A stretch of DNA of 59,446 nt from Pseudomonas fluorescens (lineage in GTDB: Bacteria; Pseudomonadota; Gammaproteobacteria; Pseudomonadales; Pseudomonadaceae). A program made the position numbers and the translations under genes. The notes under the pieces were generated by a model. That model did not search any database and had not been told where the DNA came from. It worked only from the letters and a program-made list of their open reading frames with translations. Below, in pieces: positions 24,673 to 32,599 of this stretch. The stretch is taken from the NCBI RefSeq assembly GCF_002837185.1, contig NZ_KZ478017.1:1-59446 (forward strand), written 5' to 3'. Every line of letters starts with the position of its first letter. Position 1 is the first letter of the stretch.

Positions 24673-25865
24673 TTATCGGCTCCCAACAAGCGATCCAGCC
24701 AGCGGCTGGGTGATTTCCGGTTGGCGTCTTGCGAACGTTTCGCCAAGCGCTCGCCCAGGGTTTTGAGCGCCTGAGTCAGGGCTTCGCGCGGTGTCAAGGC
24801 AAACAGGGTCTGCCCCTGGTTCTTGGCGTTCAGCCGGACCTCCGGGCTCAGTGGCAACACGGCAATCACTTCCAGGCCGAAGCTTTTGCTCAAGGCTTCG
24901 GCGTGCGGCGCACAGCTTTTGATGTAGCGATCAATCAGCAGTCCGGCATGGTCGAGCTTCATGCCTTTCTCGCGCCACAGATTCAGTACGGCGAGGTTGC
25001 GCCGGCAGTCCAGTACGCTCTGATCGGTGTACCACAGCAGTTTGTCGCAATGGCTGACAAAGGTGCGCAGGGCCTCGCTGTCCGGCTGGCCGGCAAGGTT
25101 CACCACAATGTGCTGGAAGTGATGGCGCAGCGCACTGAGCAGCATGTAGAGCTCGGCGGCGCTGGTGCGCTCCAGGGGCTCGTCGTTGGGCGCATAGGCG
25201 AGAATGCGCAGGCCGCCTTCGGCCGAGGTAAAGGCGCTGTTGATCAGGGTGGTGTCCAGTCGCCTCAGGTGGCGCAAGGCATCGCCGAAGTTGAACGAGC
25301 TTTCCAGGCCCAGCAGCGCCAGGCTGTCACCGCGTGGCAGGCCCAGGTCGAGCAACAACGTCTGCTGGCCGCTCTTTTGCACCACCAATGCCAAGTGGCT
25401 GGTGAGCAGTGCGCCGTCGGAAATGCTCTGGGTGCCGTAGAGCACCGAGAGGCCCCCCAGTTGCGTGTTGGTTGCGACCGGGGGCAGGCGCTTGCTCAGG
25501 CGGCGTACAAGGCCTGCGACTTCGCTGGAACGCGAGCCGTAGGCGACGAAGTCCCGCGCCCCGGCGCGCATGGCATTGAGCACCAACTGGTTGTCCATGC
25601 CGTCCCCGAGGGCGACGATGGCCAGCATCGGCTTGGCTTCCAGCGCGCCCTCGATCAGCGCGCTCTGGGCCACCAGGTGCTCGCGGTCAAGGCCGATGAA
25701 GACCAGGTTGGCGAAGGTTACATCGACCAGGGCGAGCAATTCATCGAGGGTGCCGCTGCCGGCGCTGACCACTTGGCCAAGGGGCGCCAGCGCGCCCTGC
25801 AGCCACTCCAGGTCGGTGGTGTTGCGGGTGATTGCCAGGAACGTCTGGCTCAGGTTATCGCTCAT
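24669..25865 (-). CDS. tadZ: Tad localisation protein TadZ (ParA/MinD-like, degenerate P-loop)
   Basis: A 398-residue protein with an N-terminal atypical receiver-like domain (residues about 1-130) and a C-terminal ParA/MinD-like ATPase fold. Where MinD proteins have KGGxGKT, this one reads LYGTQSISDGALLTSH, so the deviant Walker A lysines and GKT are missing. The later LLDLGLPRGDS resembles the switch region. TadZ helps place the pilus at the pole. The loss of the P-loop suggests altered or absent ATP hydrolysis. Both ends overlap neighbours by four bases. Confidence 0.88.
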   Translation of the reverse strand: MSDNLSQTFLAITRNTTDLEWLQGALAPLGQVVSAGSGTLDELLALVDVTFANLVFIGLDREHLVAQSALIEGALEAKPMLAIVALGDGMDNQLVLNAMRAGARDFVAYGSRSSEVAGLVRRLSKRLPPVATNTQLGGLSVLYGTQSISDGALLTSHLALVVQKSGQQTLLLDLGLPRGDSLALLGLESSFNFGDALRHLRRLDTTLINSAFTSAEGGLRILAYAPNDEPLERTSAAELYMLLSALRHHFQHIVVNLAGQPDSEALRTFVSHCDKLLWYTDQSVLDCRRNLAVLNLWREKGMKLDHAGLLIDRYIKSCAPHAEALSKSFGLEVIAVLPLSPEVRLNAKNQGQTLFALTPREALTQALKTLGERLAKRSQDANRKSPSRWLDRLLGADK

Positions 25866-27082
25866 TGAGACAACCCGTTGAGACGGTCGAAATTGCCGTT
25901 TTCCAGGAAGAACAGGCGGTACCAGTTCGGGTCGTAGTTGCGCATTTTCTCACCGGGCAACGACGGCAGCCGGGCATTGGCCGCCAGCGGTTGCACCAGG
26001 TGCGGCGTGACGATCATCAGCAGCTCCTTGTCTTCGCGCCTGACCGAAGAATCGCGAAAGAACGCCCCCAGGATCGGGATGTCACCCAGGCCGGGAAACT
26101 TGCCGATGTTGGTGGTGGTGTTGCTGCTTATCAGGCCGCTGATCACAAAGCTTTCGCCGTCGGCCAGGGACACGCTGGTATCGGTACGACGGATGGTCAG
26201 GGCCGGCACGCGGATATTTTCGATGACCACGGCGTTGGTGTAATCCAGCTCGCTGACCTCCGGCGCCACCTTGAGGGAAATGCGATTTCGGTCGACCACG
26301 GTCGGGGTGAGGGTCAGACGGATGCCGAACTCCTTGTATTCAATCGAGATGCTATCGCTGCCGCTGCTCGGCACCGGCACCGGTATTTCCCCACCGGCGA
26401 GAAAGGTTGCGCTTTGCCCGCTCATGGCAACCAGGCTTGGCCGGGCAAGGGTGTAGGCGAAGCCGCTGCTTTCCAGGGCGTTGATCATCGCCGAGACGCG
26501 ACCACCGCCAAAGCCGATATTGAAGGTGTCCGCGCTCACCGGCAGTTTGAAGGTGCTGGGTGTGGGGAACAGCAAGTTCGGGCTGCCCAGGAAAAAGTTG
26601 TTGCCGATGCCGAGGATCTTGGTGCTTGCCTCCTTGAGTTTGGTACGGCTGACTTCGACGAAGCGGATATCGGTCTGTACCTGGCTGGGCAGCAGCGGAT
26701 CATCGGCCGGCGACAGCGACAGGCTGGTCAAGGCGGTGTTGGCCTTGCCCTTGACGAAGACCATGCTCTGGCGTGGCGTGGTCGAGCAGGCGGTCCAGAC
26801 CATCAGGCTGGTGGTGCCCGAGCCGACGCCGGTGAGCAGGAAGGCCCGGTCGCCATTGAGATGAACGTCGGCGATTTTCGGATCGCCAATGGCCAGGCGC
26901 GTGATCGCTACCGGCGATTGCAATTGCTGTTGCAGGCCCTCGCCGACCGACAACGCGGCGGGCAGTTGTCCAAGGCTGGCGCAATTGCCGGGAGCGGCCA
27001 CGGCCAGGCTCATGGACAGCTGCGACAGCAACAGGGCACAGGCGATTTTTCGCGTGAACACCGGTATGAAACGTCGGTTCAT
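25862..27082 (-). CDS. rcpA: Outer-membrane secretin RcpA
   Basis: A 406-residue secretin of the Tad pilus (CpaC type). A signal peptide (cleavage near VAA) is followed by a BON/N0-like domain (about 45-140) and the secretin domain, with VPVPSSGSDSISIEYKEFG in the gate region and SGLISSNTTTNIGKFPGLGDIPILGAFF (in pieces: GKFPGLGDIPILG) as the family signature near residues 310-340. Two ATGs are possible (27091, 27082); AAGGA is eight bases from 27082 and abuts 27091, so I use 27082. Confidence 0.93.
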   Translation of the reverse strand: MNRRFIPVFTRKIACALLLSQLSMSLAVAAPGNCASLGQLPAALSVGEGLQQQLQSPVAITRLAIGDPKIADVHLNGDRAFLLTGVGSGTTSLMVWTACSTTPRQSMVFVKGKANTALTSLSLSPADDPLLPSQVQTDIRFVEVSRTKLKEASTKILGIGNNFFLGSPNLLFPTPSTFKLPVSADTFNIGFGGGRVSAMINALESSGFAYTLARPSLVAMSGQSATFLAGGEIPVPVPSSGSDSISIEYKEFGIRLTLTPTVVDRNRISLKVAPEVSELDYTNAVVIENIRVPALTIRRTDTSVSLADGESFVISGLISSNTTTNIGKFPGLGDIPILGAFFRDSSVRREDKELLMIVTPHLVQPLAANARLPSLPGEKMRNYDPNWYRLFFLENGNFDRLNGLSQ

Positions 27083-27097
27083 GCACAGCATCCTTGT

Positions 27098-28027
27098 TCA
27101 GTCGGGTGTTTGTTGGGTTGCTTGAATGCCACGGATCACCTCGACACCGGCCCGGCGTGGGGCGCTGCTCTGGGCCACTTTCCTGGGGGCCTGGGCGAAG
27201 GCCAGTTGCGTGAACTGATAAAGGTCGCGGTTAGCGTTCTGCAGGTTGCCCGGCGCATCGCCTTCGCCGGCCCAGTAGCGGCTCAGCAAGTGTTCGTCGG
27301 CGCTGCGCACGGCCAGGCGCAAGGTGCCGGCCTGGGTGGCCAGCATCAACCGGCTCAACAGCTGTTCGGGCACGGCCAGCACCACTGTGCGCGAGGGGGC
27401 CTGGCGTTGGGCTTTCTGTTCGGCGCTGAGCGCGGGAGGTGAGGCGGGGGTGCCGTCGTTGGTCAGGCCCATCTGGTCGCCGACACTGAGCAGGCGCATG
27501 GCGGGGATCACTACTTGGGCCGATTGTTCAAGGTTGGCGGCGTCCTGGCGCAGGTACAGCAGCGCGTCCACATAGTCGCCAGGGCTCAATTGACCGGCGG
27601 CGCCAATCACTTCATCGACGGCGACCGCCAGGGCGCGTTCATCCGCACGGATCATGCGCGCCAGCGGCCCGCCGGGGGTGAAGCTGTCATCGTTCAGCCA
27701 ACTGCCGGCGCTGAGTGCGCGCCACGGTGTACGGCCGATGGCCTGGTCGACACTGCTCATGCTGCCGGCCGGTGCCGTGCGCAGTTTTTCGATGCTCAGA
27801 TCAGCCGCAACCAGGGGGACGAAGGGGGGCACATCGTGGGCCAGTACGACTACCGACTGACGGGTCTGGTCCTCCACCACGGCGACGGCCTGTTCCACGG
27901 GAGCAGCCGCTGGTGGCGGTGGCGGCGCCGGAGCGGGCTCACGGCTGAGGACCAATCCCCAGTAACCGGCAAACAGCGCACCGACCAGTAACACACCGGC
28001 CAGTACCATGCTCAGACGCGTGTTCAT
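27098..28027 (-). CDS. rcpC: Tad assembly protein RcpC (CpaB family)
   Basis: A 309-residue CpaB-family protein. One N-terminal membrane helix (about residues 7-27) is followed by a proline/alanine-rich linker and an SAF domain (VVLAHDVPPFVPLVAADLSIEKL). A second domain follows (about 125-260). It is thought to act in the periplasm with the RcpA secretin. AAGGAG lies upstream of the ATG. It is the first gene of the minus-strand operon that runs to 20612, so the region 28028-28356 contains its promoter. Confidence 0.9.
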   Translation of the reverse strand: MNTRLSMVLAGVLLVGALFAGYWGLVLSREPAPAPPPPPAAAPVEQAVAVVEDQTRQSVVVLAHDVPPFVPLVAADLSIEKLRTAPAGSMSSVDQAIGRTPWRALSAGSWLNDDSFTPGGPLARMIRADERALAVAVDEVIGAAGQLSPGDYVDALLYLRQDAANLEQSAQVVIPAMRLLSVGDQMGLTNDGTPASPPALSAEQKAQRQAPSRTVVLAVPEQLLSRLMLATQAGTLRLAVRSADEHLLSRYWAGEGDAPGNLQNANRDLYQFTQLAFAQAPRKVAQSSAPRRAGVEVIRGIQATQQTPD

Positions 28028-28356
28028 GACGGCTCTCCTTTTCCTGTTGCACGACGGCCCGCATATCCAACAGGCAAATTTCGCAACTTGGCAGCGATGA
28101 ACGGTGACTAACTATTTCGCTATTTGACGGTAGTTCAGCTAGGACGAAATGCCATTACTGGCAGAAAGATTTCTTCAGGATGTAGGGCGATTCCTTTGAA
28201 AACACCTGTTTAAGAGGTCAGAAATGCACCTATTACTTTATGACTAATCAGTTCTTACAGTTGTGAAGGCGGGCTTTGTTGACAATGCTGAAGTGGCACA
28301 TCGCGATTACCGTGCGGTACCAGAATTAAGGCGCCAATCGCCTGAGGAGAAGTGTT
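28028..28356. promoter_or_regulatory. Divergent rcpC/flp promoter region
   Basis: A 329-base, visibly AT-richer gap that must start transcription both of the rcpC-tad operon (minus) and of flp (plus). A TTGACA hexamer lies at 28279-28284 on the plus strand, but no good -10 follows at 17 bases, consistent with an activator-dependent promoter. PprB is the likely activator; its site was not identified. A GAGGAG ribosome binding site precedes flp. Confidence 0.6.
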
Positions 28357-28548
28357 ATGGTCCTTGCTCTGCTGATGAAGCTTTACGTTCAACTCCAATT
28401 GTTGTTTCATCGTAAAGACGGCGCGACAGCAATCGAATACCTCATACTTGTGGCGATTGTAGCGCTGGTGATACTCGCCGCCGGGACAACGCTGGGGCCA
28501 CAGATCACTGCCTTCTTTACCAGGATCGGTACAGCAATTACTCCGTGA
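28357..28548 (+). CDS. flp: Flp/Fap-type major pilin prepilin
   Basis: A 63-residue Flp prepilin. A leader of about 21 residues ends in RKDG, with cleavage before ATAIEYLILVAIVALVILAA, which contains the E+5/Y+6 pair (AIEY) that defines Flp pilins. The mature subunit is about 42 residues, mostly one helix, with a short tail ending in TAITP. FppA should process it and TadA/B/C assemble it. An internal ATG (seventh codon) is possible, but GAGGAG favours 28357. It is transcribed away from the tad operon. Confidence 0.94.
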   Translation: MVLALLMKLYVQLQLLFHRKDGATAIEYLILVAIVALVILAAGTTLGPQITAFFTRIGTAITP

Positions 28549-28579
28549 GTTCCCGTTGTTGATTGGTCAGGTCGTGCCC

Positions 28580-28993
28580 ATGAATGCTGCTGTATCTCCC
28601 CGCCAGCAAATACTGTTGGTGGACGACGAAGAAGATGCCCTCGTTGAACTGGCGGAGTCGCTGGAGAACGAGGGCTTCGTTTGCTTTACCGCCACCTCCG
28701 TGACGTTCGCCCTGCAGGAGCTCACCCTGCACCCCGATATCGCCCTGGTCATCACCGACCTGCGCATGCCCGAGGAAAGCGGTATCTCCTTGATCAAACG
28801 CCTGCGCGAGCACACCTCGCGTTCCCACCTGCCGGTTATCGTGATGTCCGGCCATGCCGAGATGGACGACGTCAGCGATATGCTGCGCCTGCAGGTACTG
28901 GACTTGTTTCGCAAGCCCATCTATCTGGTGCGGCTGATCGATACGCTCAACAGTTTGTTTCCCCTGACAGCAGCTACAAGCTTCAAGCCTTAA
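28580..28993 (+). CDS. Single-domain response regulator next to flp
   Basis: A 137-residue receiver domain with no output domain: acidic pair D15-D16, phospho-acceptor D60 (VITDLRMPEES), S in VIVMSGHAE and K in RKPIYL. An upstream in-frame TTG at 28556 is possible; I prefer the ATG at 28580 because it starts just before the domain. It follows flp by 31 bases and is probably co-transcribed. Its text resembles the PprB receiver, so it may compete for, or drain, phosphate from PprA. The final codons fall in the inverted repeat at 28972-29050. Confidence 0.85.
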   Translation: MNAAVSPRQQILLVDDEEDALVELAESLENEGFVCFTATSVTFALQELTLHPDIALVITDLRMPEESGISLIKRLREHTSRSHLPVIVMSGHAEMDDVSDMLRLQVLDLFRKPIYLVRLIDTLNSLFPLTAATSFKP

Positions 28994-29050
28994 GCGGCAA
29001 GTGGGTTTCCCGTATTCCCGCTTGCAGCTCAAGGCTTGGAGCTTGAGGCT
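28972..29050. repeat. Large imperfect inverted repeat between convergent genes
   Basis: Left arm 28972-29005 (starts AGCTACAAGCTTCAAGCC) pairs with right arm 29017-29050, about 28 of 34 positions, with an 11-base loop. It covers the last codons and stop of the receiver gene and ends just before the transporter stop. It probably serves as a two-way terminator. Confidence 0.75.
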
Positions 29051-29054
29051 CTCG

Positions 29055-30737
29055 TCAGAGCTGATAACTGAAGCTCAGCGTATACCGCGCACGTCGGTTG
29101 AAGCTGTCCAAAGCGATGTCCGACATCGGCTTGGCGGCTTCCAGGGCGATGTTGTAGTAATTGTTATCGCCAAAGCGCAAACCCACTGCCGCCGAGGACA
29201 TGTCGCTGGCCTTGACCGGCAGGTCGTTGAACCAGGTCTTGGCGCGGTCGAGCACCACATAGGGCTGCAGCACCTTCACCCAGTCGCCGGACCGGTTGAA
29301 GCTGTAGTTGACCTCGTACGCCACGCCCCATCCCTTGTCGCCCGAGCCTTGGTCGTCGGGGTAGCCACGGCCGAAGTTCTGCCCGCCAAACGTGGCGCGC
29401 TCGCTGTCGGGCAGGGTGTTGTCGCTCCAGTAGAGTGCACCTGAAAGCACGCCTTGCCAGTTGTCGAAGAACTTGTCGCTTTGTACGCCGGACAGGCGCA
29501 GGCGGAAGAAGTCGAGGTCCGGTTTGGCCACGTCCAGGTCACTGCGCGCCTTGGCGCCCAAACCGTCGATGCCTTGATACAGGCCGCCGGTGAGGATGCG
29601 CAGCTGTCGCGCGTCGGCCTTGCGCCAGTCGCCCTCGAACGCCAGGGCACGCAGGTTGGATTCGATATCGAAGCGCAGCGGGTAGCCCACCAGTTTATAG
29701 CGAGTGGTCTGGTCCACCGCGTACAGGCGCGTGCCCAGGGTGAGTGACTCGGTGGGCGAGGCAATGAAGGGGTGGCTCAGGCCGATGGAGTAGCGATCGA
29801 TCGACTGATGGGGTTTGAGTTCGAAGCCGCCGTCCAGTTGCACACGGCTGTGGGGATCGGCGCGATAACGCTCCGCGGCGAGTGCCCATTGGGTGCCCTC
29901 GGCATTGATGAACTGGTTGTAGTCCACGCGGTAGTAATGCTCTTTGTCCTCGCCTGGCGGGAACAGGCCACTGAGGCTCAGCTGTTCGCCCAGGGAGGTT
30001 TGCGCATTGCTGGTGGCGCTGAGCAACGCTTGGGTGCCGCCACGGCTTTTCTGCACCAGGCTCATGCTGGTGGTGAAGGGTTTTCGGCTGGCCTGGATCT
30101 GCATGTGCGTGGCGCCATCGGTGGTGCCCGGCGGCGGCACTTGCGCCTGTACGGTGAGGCCGGGGATGCGGCTCATCAGGGTGGTGTAGCGCTCGAAGGT
30201 CTTGCGCGTGAGTGGGCGTTCGGCCAGGAGTTTTTGCGCCAGTTTGTCGACATAGACCGACACCGCACCGATGTCGCCGGTCTGCTGGTAATCCTTGATG
30301 TAGCCTTCCACCAGCACCACGCGGACCAGGCCGTTTTCGAAGGTCTGTTGCGGCAGGAACGCGTAGGACAACAGGTAGCCGTCCTGCTGGTAGCGACGGG
30401 TGATGCCCCGGGTGGCTTCGATCAATTGCGCAAGATTGGTCTCATGGCCAATCAGTGGTGCATAGACCTGGGCCGTCTCGGTGAGCGGATAGACCGTGCC
30501 ACCTTCGATCTGCAATTTGCGGATGGTCACCCTGGTGTCCATCAACAGTGGCTGGCCGGCAGTGGGCGGCGCTACAGGCACCTGGGTGTGCGGCTTGGCC
30601 GGTCGATAGGCGTCGGCGGGCAGGTTGGGTACCGGCAAGGTGCGGATGGTGTCGTTGCTGTTGAGGAAGTTGGGAAGGGTCTCGGCCTGGGCGTAAGCAC
30701 TGAGGGTCAGCAGGAACAACGGCGTGAACACGCGCAT
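29055..30737 (-). CDS. TpsB/FhaC-family outer-membrane transporter
   Basis: A 560-residue two-partner-secretion pore of the ShlB/FhaC/HecB family. A Sec signal peptide (ending AQA-ET) and proline-rich linker are followed by a POTRA_2 domain (VTIRKLQIEGGTVYPLTE, about residues 67-84, through VVLVEGYIKDY), a second POTRA (about 155-215) and a 16-strand barrel region. NFGRGYPDDQGSGDKGW is a variant of the conserved VRGY motif, and the chain ends in an aromatic beta-signal (LSFSYQL). The frame extends to 30812; the ATG at 30737 starts the signal peptide. It lies 121 bases downstream of, and co-directional with, the Gly/Thr-repeat lipoprotein, its presumed cargo. Confidence 0.92.
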   Translation of the reverse strand: MRVFTPLFLLTLSAYAQAETLPNFLNSNDTIRTLPVPNLPADAYRPAKPHTQVPVAPPTAGQPLLMDTRVTIRKLQIEGGTVYPLTETAQVYAPLIGHETNLAQLIEATRGITRRYQQDGYLLSYAFLPQQTFENGLVRVVLVEGYIKDYQQTGDIGAVSVYVDKLAQKLLAERPLTRKTFERYTTLMSRIPGLTVQAQVPPPGTTDGATHMQIQASRKPFTTSMSLVQKSRGGTQALLSATSNAQTSLGEQLSLSGLFPPGEDKEHYYRVDYNQFINAEGTQWALAAERYRADPHSRVQLDGGFELKPHQSIDRYSIGLSHPFIASPTESLTLGTRLYAVDQTTRYKLVGYPLRFDIESNLRALAFEGDWRKADARQLRILTGGLYQGIDGLGAKARSDLDVAKPDLDFFRLRLSGVQSDKFFDNWQGVLSGALYWSDNTLPDSERATFGGQNFGRGYPDDQGSGDKGWGVAYEVNYSFNRSGDWVKVLQPYVVLDRAKTWFNDLPVKASDMSSAAVGLRFGDNNYYNIALEAAKPMSDIALDSFNRRARYTLSFSYQL

Positions 30738-30858
30738 GGGACACTCCTTGGTCAACTGCGGCAGCCCATCAAAAAGACGAGAGACTGACTCCGTGTCTCT
30801 CGTCTCAACCAAGCGTAGGCGCCGCGGGGGAGACCGTCTAATCGGCCAGGTGCATTTT

Positions 30859-32520
30859 CTATCTGCCGGTCAGGCCGTTCACCAAACCGCCCAGGCCTCC
30901 GGTTGCTGCAGTGCCGCCGGTGCCGCCGTTGCCGCCTGTGACCAGGCCGCCCACTGAGCCTACCGTATTGCCCACGGCGGTTACGGTGGTGCCCAGGGTC
31001 GTGGTGACCGGGTTGGCGCTGGCTGTGCTCAGGTTAGTGCCCAGGCTGCTGACGGCGCCGCCGACTTGGGTCACCAGGCCATCGACCGGAGCGCCGACGC
31101 CGGTGGTGGTGCCGATGTTTTGCGTCAGTGTGGTGACGCCGGATGTCACTGGGTTCAAGGCTGCGCCGACATTGGTGGCCACGGTTGCGACCGGGGCGGT
31201 GGCGCCGGTGTTGGCGACACCCGTGCCACCCAGTACGCTGCCCACCGAGGCAATGGTGTTGCCCAATGCGCCGCCGGTCACACCGGCTGCACTGACGGTG
31301 CCGTTGGTGTTGCCGACGTTGAGGCCGGTGCCTGCGTTGTTCACCAGGCCACCTGCCAGCTCCGGTATACCGGGGGCTGCGGCGCCGCCGGTGGGCGCGA
31401 CATAGCCGCCGGACGTGTCGAGCGTGCCGCCTACGCCCGTCAGCACGCTGGCGACGAGAGTGGTCACAGGGTTGCCTGTACCGCCGGTACTGGCGACCTG
31501 GGTGCCGAGGCCAGTGACGGCGGCGCCCACTTTGTCCACCAGGCCGTTGACAGGTGTACCCAGACCGGTCGCATTGCCGAGGTTGCCGGTGGTGTTTTCC
31601 GCCAGCGAAACCACCGGCACCAGTACTCTGCGGTTCAGGGTGCCGGTCACGGAGCCCAATGGACCGGTGGTGCTGGCGGTGCTGAGGGTATCGCCGAGCA
31701 TGGTCACCGTAGTGCCCATGTTATCCACCACGCCACCGGCTGCGCCGCCCACGCCGCCTGTCAAACCGCCGACAACGGGGACACCGCCGAGGGTGGTCGA
31801 CAGCGATCTGCCGGTGGTCGACAGGCCGCTGCCCAAATCGGACACGCCGTTGCCGACACCCGCGACAGTGATGCCCAGCGAGTTGCGGTTGGTGCCCAGG
31901 GAGCCCAGGCCATCGGTGACGCCCGTGCCAATGCGGGTGACGGCGGTGCCGGCCGAGGTGACCAGGCCGCCTGCCGTCGTGCCGACAATGGGGACACCGT
32001 TCAAGGTCGAACCGAGATCGCCCACCGCTGCGCCTACATTGCCCACCGTGGTGCCGAGGGTGCCGACGATTTGGCCAGTGACGAGCGGGGTGGCTGTCGA
32101 ACCTGTTCCGCCGCCAGTGCCGTCGCCAGTGCCACCACCGGTGCCGCCGCCAGTGCCACCGCCTGTACCACCGCCAGTGCCACCGCCTGTACCGCCACCA
32201 GTGCCACCGCCTGTACCGCCGCCAGTACCACCGCCTGTACCGCCGCCGGTGCCACCACCAGTACCGCCACCGGTCCCACCGCCAGTGCCATCGCCTGTAC
32301 CACCACCGGTACCGCCGCCAGTGCCACCACCGGCCCCACCGCCAGTGCCGTCGCCGGTGCCACCACCCGTACCGCCACCGGCACCTGCGCCGGCATCCGG
32401 CGATGACGCCGCCACGCTTGATTTGTGCCCGCCACCACCGCTGCTGCAGCCGCCGAGGCTCATTGCCAGAATCACCACCAGTGCGGTACTTGCTTTCCAG
32501 AACACCACTTGAGTTTTCAT
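30859..32520 (-). CDS. Gly/Thr tetrad-repeat lipoprotein (putative adhesin)
   Basis: A 553-residue lipoprotein: signal peptide with lipobox SLGGC (C25), a short linker, then about 23 tandem tetrads of GGGT with GDGT and GGGA variants (residues about 48-139). A 400-residue region follows, built from Val/Gly/Thr/Leu-rich near-repeats, for example GTPVNGLVDKVGAAVTGLGT and GAPVDGLVTQVGGAVSSLGT. Databases tend to call such Pseudomonas proteins collagen-like, but the period is four, not the Gly-X-Y three of collagen. No TPS (hemagglutination-type) secretion domain is seen although a TpsB gene follows. AAGGAA lies eight bases before the ATG. Surface adhesion or matrix function is inferred from its place beside the tad locus. 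Confidence 0.85.
   Translation of the reverse strand: MKTQVVFWKASTALVVILAMSLGGCSSGGGGHKSSVAASSPDAGAGAGGGTGGGTGDGTGGGAGGGTGGGTGGGTGDGTGGGTGGGTGGGTGGGTGGGTGGGTGGGTGGGTGGGTGGGTGGGTGGGTGGGTGDGTGGGTGSTATPLVTGQIVGTLGTTVGNVGAAVGDLGSTLNGVPIVGTTAGGLVTSAGTAVTRIGTGVTDGLGSLGTNRNSLGITVAGVGNGVSDLGSGLSTTGRSLSTTLGGVPVVGGLTGGVGGAAGGVVDNMGTTVTMLGDTLSTASTTGPLGSVTGTLNRRVLVPVVSLAENTTGNLGNATGLGTPVNGLVDKVGAAVTGLGTQVASTGGTGNPVTTLVASVLTGVGGTLDTSGGYVAPTGGAAAPGIPELAGGLVNNAGTGLNVGNTNGTVSAAGVTGGALGNTIASVGSVLGGTGVANTGATAPVATVATNVGAALNPVTSGVTTLTQNIGTTTGVGAPVDGLVTQVGGAVSSLGTNLSTASANPVTTTLGTTVTAVGNTVGSVGGLVTGGNGGTGGTAATGGLGGLVNGLTGR
32106..32378. repeat. 12-bp minisatellite inside the Gly/Thr lipoprotein gene
   Basis: About 23 tandem 12-base units (plus-strand form CCACCGCCAGTG and close variants) encode the GGGT tetrads. 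Many units differ by one or two synonymous bases, so the array is old or under protein-level selection. Unit gain or loss keeps the frame. Confidence 0.9.
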
Positions 32521-32599
32521 GATTGAGTTCCTTGCACCTGGTACAACCTTGGTTGTTTCAAACGTTCGCTGTTTCTTCGGCTAGCGATACGTTTGTCCG

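Noticed and set aside
23068..24774. 568-codon plus-strand frame over tadB/tadA
   Set aside because: It spans two genes on the other strand and has the His/Gln-rich composition of shadows.
28294..28310. Sigma54-like -24/-12 promoter before flp (TGGCAC present)
   Set aside because: The -12 TTGCA/TTGCT part is absent at the right distance (ATTACC follows), so the match is only half.
31415..32512. 365-codon Pro/Val-rich frame antisense to the Gly/Thr lipoprotein
   Set aside because: The PPVPPPVP repeat is just the complement of the GGGT minisatellite. The sense frame has a signal peptide, lipobox and ribosome binding site; the antisense frame has none.
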